Origin: Pseudomonas sp. PIC25
GTDB taxonomy: Bacteria; Pseudomonadota; Gammaproteobacteria; Pseudomonadales; Pseudomonadaceae
Reading direction: 5' to 3'
Length of the DNA stretch: 63,809 nt
Assembly (NCBI RefSeq): GCF_002286785.1
Contig: NZ_MUJY01000036.1
Coordinates: forward strand, 1 to 63,809
Each line of letters begins with the position of its first letter. The stretch's first letter is position 1. Both the position numbers and the translations under genes were made by a program. Under the pieces are notes generated by a model, which was not told the DNA's origin, made no database searches, and saw only the letters and a program-made list of their open reading frames with translations. Shown in pieces: positions 37,601 through 38,918 of the stretch.

Positions 37601-38817
37601 AGTGACATCTTGTAGAGCGCCGTTCCGCGCGCAAGATCAAGCGTCCCGGCGACTTCACTACCCAGCGTGAGCGATTGGGCCGATGCGCCGGTCAGCAACC
37701 GGAACGGGAACTCGCCCGTCGCTCTCAACGATGAGGGATCGATGGCTAACGAATAGGCACCCGCCGACAACCGAAGCCAGCCCAGCCCATCGGCATAACG
37801 GGTAACCGCGGTCGAGCTGCTCACGTTCGAGGCCTTGGTGCCTTCCGGCCCGGTCAACGTCCAGCGAACATTCGCATGGGTGAGCCAATCGAAGAGAACC
37901 GGAGTGTCTTCGGACAATTCGAAAGTGAATTGAGCCACTTGCCCGATCTGGTCGATACGCGCGCTTACTACGGTGTCCAGCGACAGGTCTGCTTTACTGT
38001 CGGGCACTTTGTGCAGTGTGAATTCGTAGTCGGCCGGCGCCGAATTGTAAACGGGCCCCTCCAAAACGAAGAGATATTCCCCGCTGTACTTCAGGCTGAA
38101 GGTGTCCCGGTCCGAAGAGAGGTAATAGGTGCTGTCCTCCTGACGGCCATAAGGATCAATCAGATGCCAGCTCGCTCCGCCACCCGAAGTCGAACCGGAC
38201 TGGAAATAAAGCTGGTCTCCGGCAGTAGCCGTGAAACGATAGACGGCGGACTTGTTGCCGCTGTCGAGAGTGCCTTTTACTTCCGAGCCCAATTCCAGGT
38301 CGGCCGCAGCCTCCGCATCGATGATGCGCAAGGCATATGCCCCCACCGCGTCGTTCTGCCCATCGACGGTGATCCGATAAGTACCCGGTGCCAGTTCGAA
38401 AACCGGCGAGCCGGCAGAGCCATCATCCGTGCTACTGAAGCTTCGGCTGGTGATCTGACCTGTGGGTCCTTCCAGTTTCCAGTTCAGATCGCTGCGATTG
38501 GTCAAGCTGTCGAAGACGACCCGGTGCGACTCCTCGACCGTGAATTCGTATTGGGTCTTCTCCCCCGGAACCGCCAGCTCTCCTTCAATTACCATGGCAG
38601 CCGGATTGACGTCGCCAGAGAGCAAGACGCGCGGTTCCAAGCTCTCGAAGCGGACGCCGGGCCCCTGCGCGGTCTCCCCATTGGCCCCGGACGATTGAGC
38701 CGCCAAGCGTTCCTGGCGCGACCGACGGTAGTTCGAAAGAACGCTGCCGAGAATCGAAGCCAAGGGCGACAAGGCGAAACGCTCGCCCATACGTTGACGA
38801 TCTGCAGACTTGCTCAT
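1603..38817 (-). CDS. Giant 12,404-residue LEPR-XLL multi-module surface/secreted protein
   Basis: A single 37.2-kb frame with start ATG and GGGAG seven bases upstream. Residues 60-69 read [10 protein letters not shown], the LEPR-XLL signature of very long proteins. Order seen: PPC-like beta-sandwich modules (about 70-3385), 17 CARDB modules (3386-5610), an IPT/TIG-like segment near 5740, a long region of unknown fold, putative Ig modules of the WTPGYxQAG type (about 7140-8110), a YD-repeat-like stretch (8500-8560), dockerin-like calcium loops (about 8695-8745), a Big2-like module, a propeller-like region (about 9360-9750), Hint (10205-10428), metzincin motif (10815-10825), and cadherin-like modules to the end. 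No RTX nonapeptides and no ordinary signal peptide are visible. The periplasmic adaptor gene upstream is probably co-transcribed and may help export. Likely role is adhesion or contact-dependent effector display at the cell surface; this is inferred from architecture only. Confidence 0.9.
   Translation of the reverse strand: [12404 protein letters not shown]
2133..4556 (-). repeat. 1,212-bp (404-residue) tandem duplication near 3' end of giant gene
   Basis: Two successive copies, about 3345-4556 and 2133-3344, each encode a cadherin-like module plus a galactose-binding-like jelly-roll with [23 protein letters not shown] and [14 protein letters not shown]. In the jelly-roll segment the DNA copies are almost identical (for example around 2497-2720 versus 3709-3932, offset 1,212), so the duplication is recent or homogenised. 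A carbohydrate-binding role is plausible. Confidence 0.8.
6343..6375 (-). other. Metzincin zinc-binding motif in giant protein
   Basis: Residues 10815-10825 read [11 protein letters not shown], the HExxHxxGxxH zinc site of metzincins (matrixin-like), with Met10833 placed as a candidate Met-turn. The domain probably spans about residues 10740-10860. It lies some 390 residues after the Hint domain. The fragment set free by Hint cleavage would carry this protease. Confidence 0.8.
7531..8205 (-). other. Internal Hint (self-processing) domain of giant protein
   Basis: Residues 10205-10428. Cys10205 begins the [16 protein letters not shown] block, then [21 protein letters not shown] and a closing [22 protein letters not shown]. 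All key intein-type residues (first Cys, the block-B His, the final His-Asn) are present, so the domain is predicted active. In polymorphic toxins such a domain sits just before the C-terminal toxin; here nearly 2,000 residues follow. Cleavage at Cys10205 would split the giant protein into an approximately 10,200-residue stalk and an approximately 2,200-residue fragment. Confidence 0.85.
12583..12735 (-). other. Dockerin-like calcium-loop pair in giant protein
   Basis: Residues about 8695-8745 read [13 protein letters not shown] followed some 20 residues later by [13 protein letters not shown]. These are two F-hand-like calcium-binding loops as in type I dockerins. In other giant adhesins such pairs occur without cellulosomes, so calcium-dependent rigidity is a more likely role than scaffold docking. 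Confidence 0.7.
14490..17400 (-). repeat. Putative Ig (He_PIG-type) module series in giant protein
   Basis: Residues about 7140-8110 contain consecutive units with the pattern ADADGD.L...A.GLP.GA.FD..T..L.WTPG..QAG.Y...V.ASDG, typical of putative Ig domains in large bacterial adhesins. The following stretch includes YD-like sequence ([19 protein letters not shown]) reminiscent of RHS proteins. Confidence 0.65.
21988..28662 (-). repeat. Array of 17 CARDB modules in giant protein
   Basis: Residues about 3386-5610 contain 17 successive units opening with (A)DL.V..V..P and containing VTWTV.NRG, a W.D.VYLS-like strand and Y....VTLP..G.YYL.V.TD. This is the CARDB (cell adhesion related domain in bacteria) pattern. 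Repeats are divergent in protein sequence, so they are old rather than recent duplications. Confidence 0.8.
28663..38610 (-). repeat. PPC-like beta-sandwich module array in giant protein
   Basis: Roughly residues 70-3385 are built from about 35 units of around 90 residues. Each has a recurring pattern of a leading G(T/E)L..G....Y.F, a central W.L..P.G and a trailing G.Y.L.V or G.Y.L.L. The pattern resembles bacterial pre-peptidase C-terminal (PPC) domains. The units alternate between two subtypes (one with [12 protein letters not shown]-like loops, one with [9 protein letters not shown]-like loops), so the true repeat is probably a two-domain unit. The modules presumably form a long stalk. 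Confidence 0.6.
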
Positions 38818-38918
38818 ATCAGGGCTCCCAGAGAGAACATCAGGGGAAAAGACGTTGAAAAATGACCAGCAATGGGGCTTGAAGAGGCCATTGCTCTTGG
38901 ATTCGAAGGTTCATTCCA

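Noticed and set aside
1603-38817. RTX adhesin secreted by a type I system
   Set aside because: No GGxGxDxxx nonapeptides and no ABC exporter gene were seen; the HlyC-like gene lies 20 kb away in a different operon, so no link is claimed.
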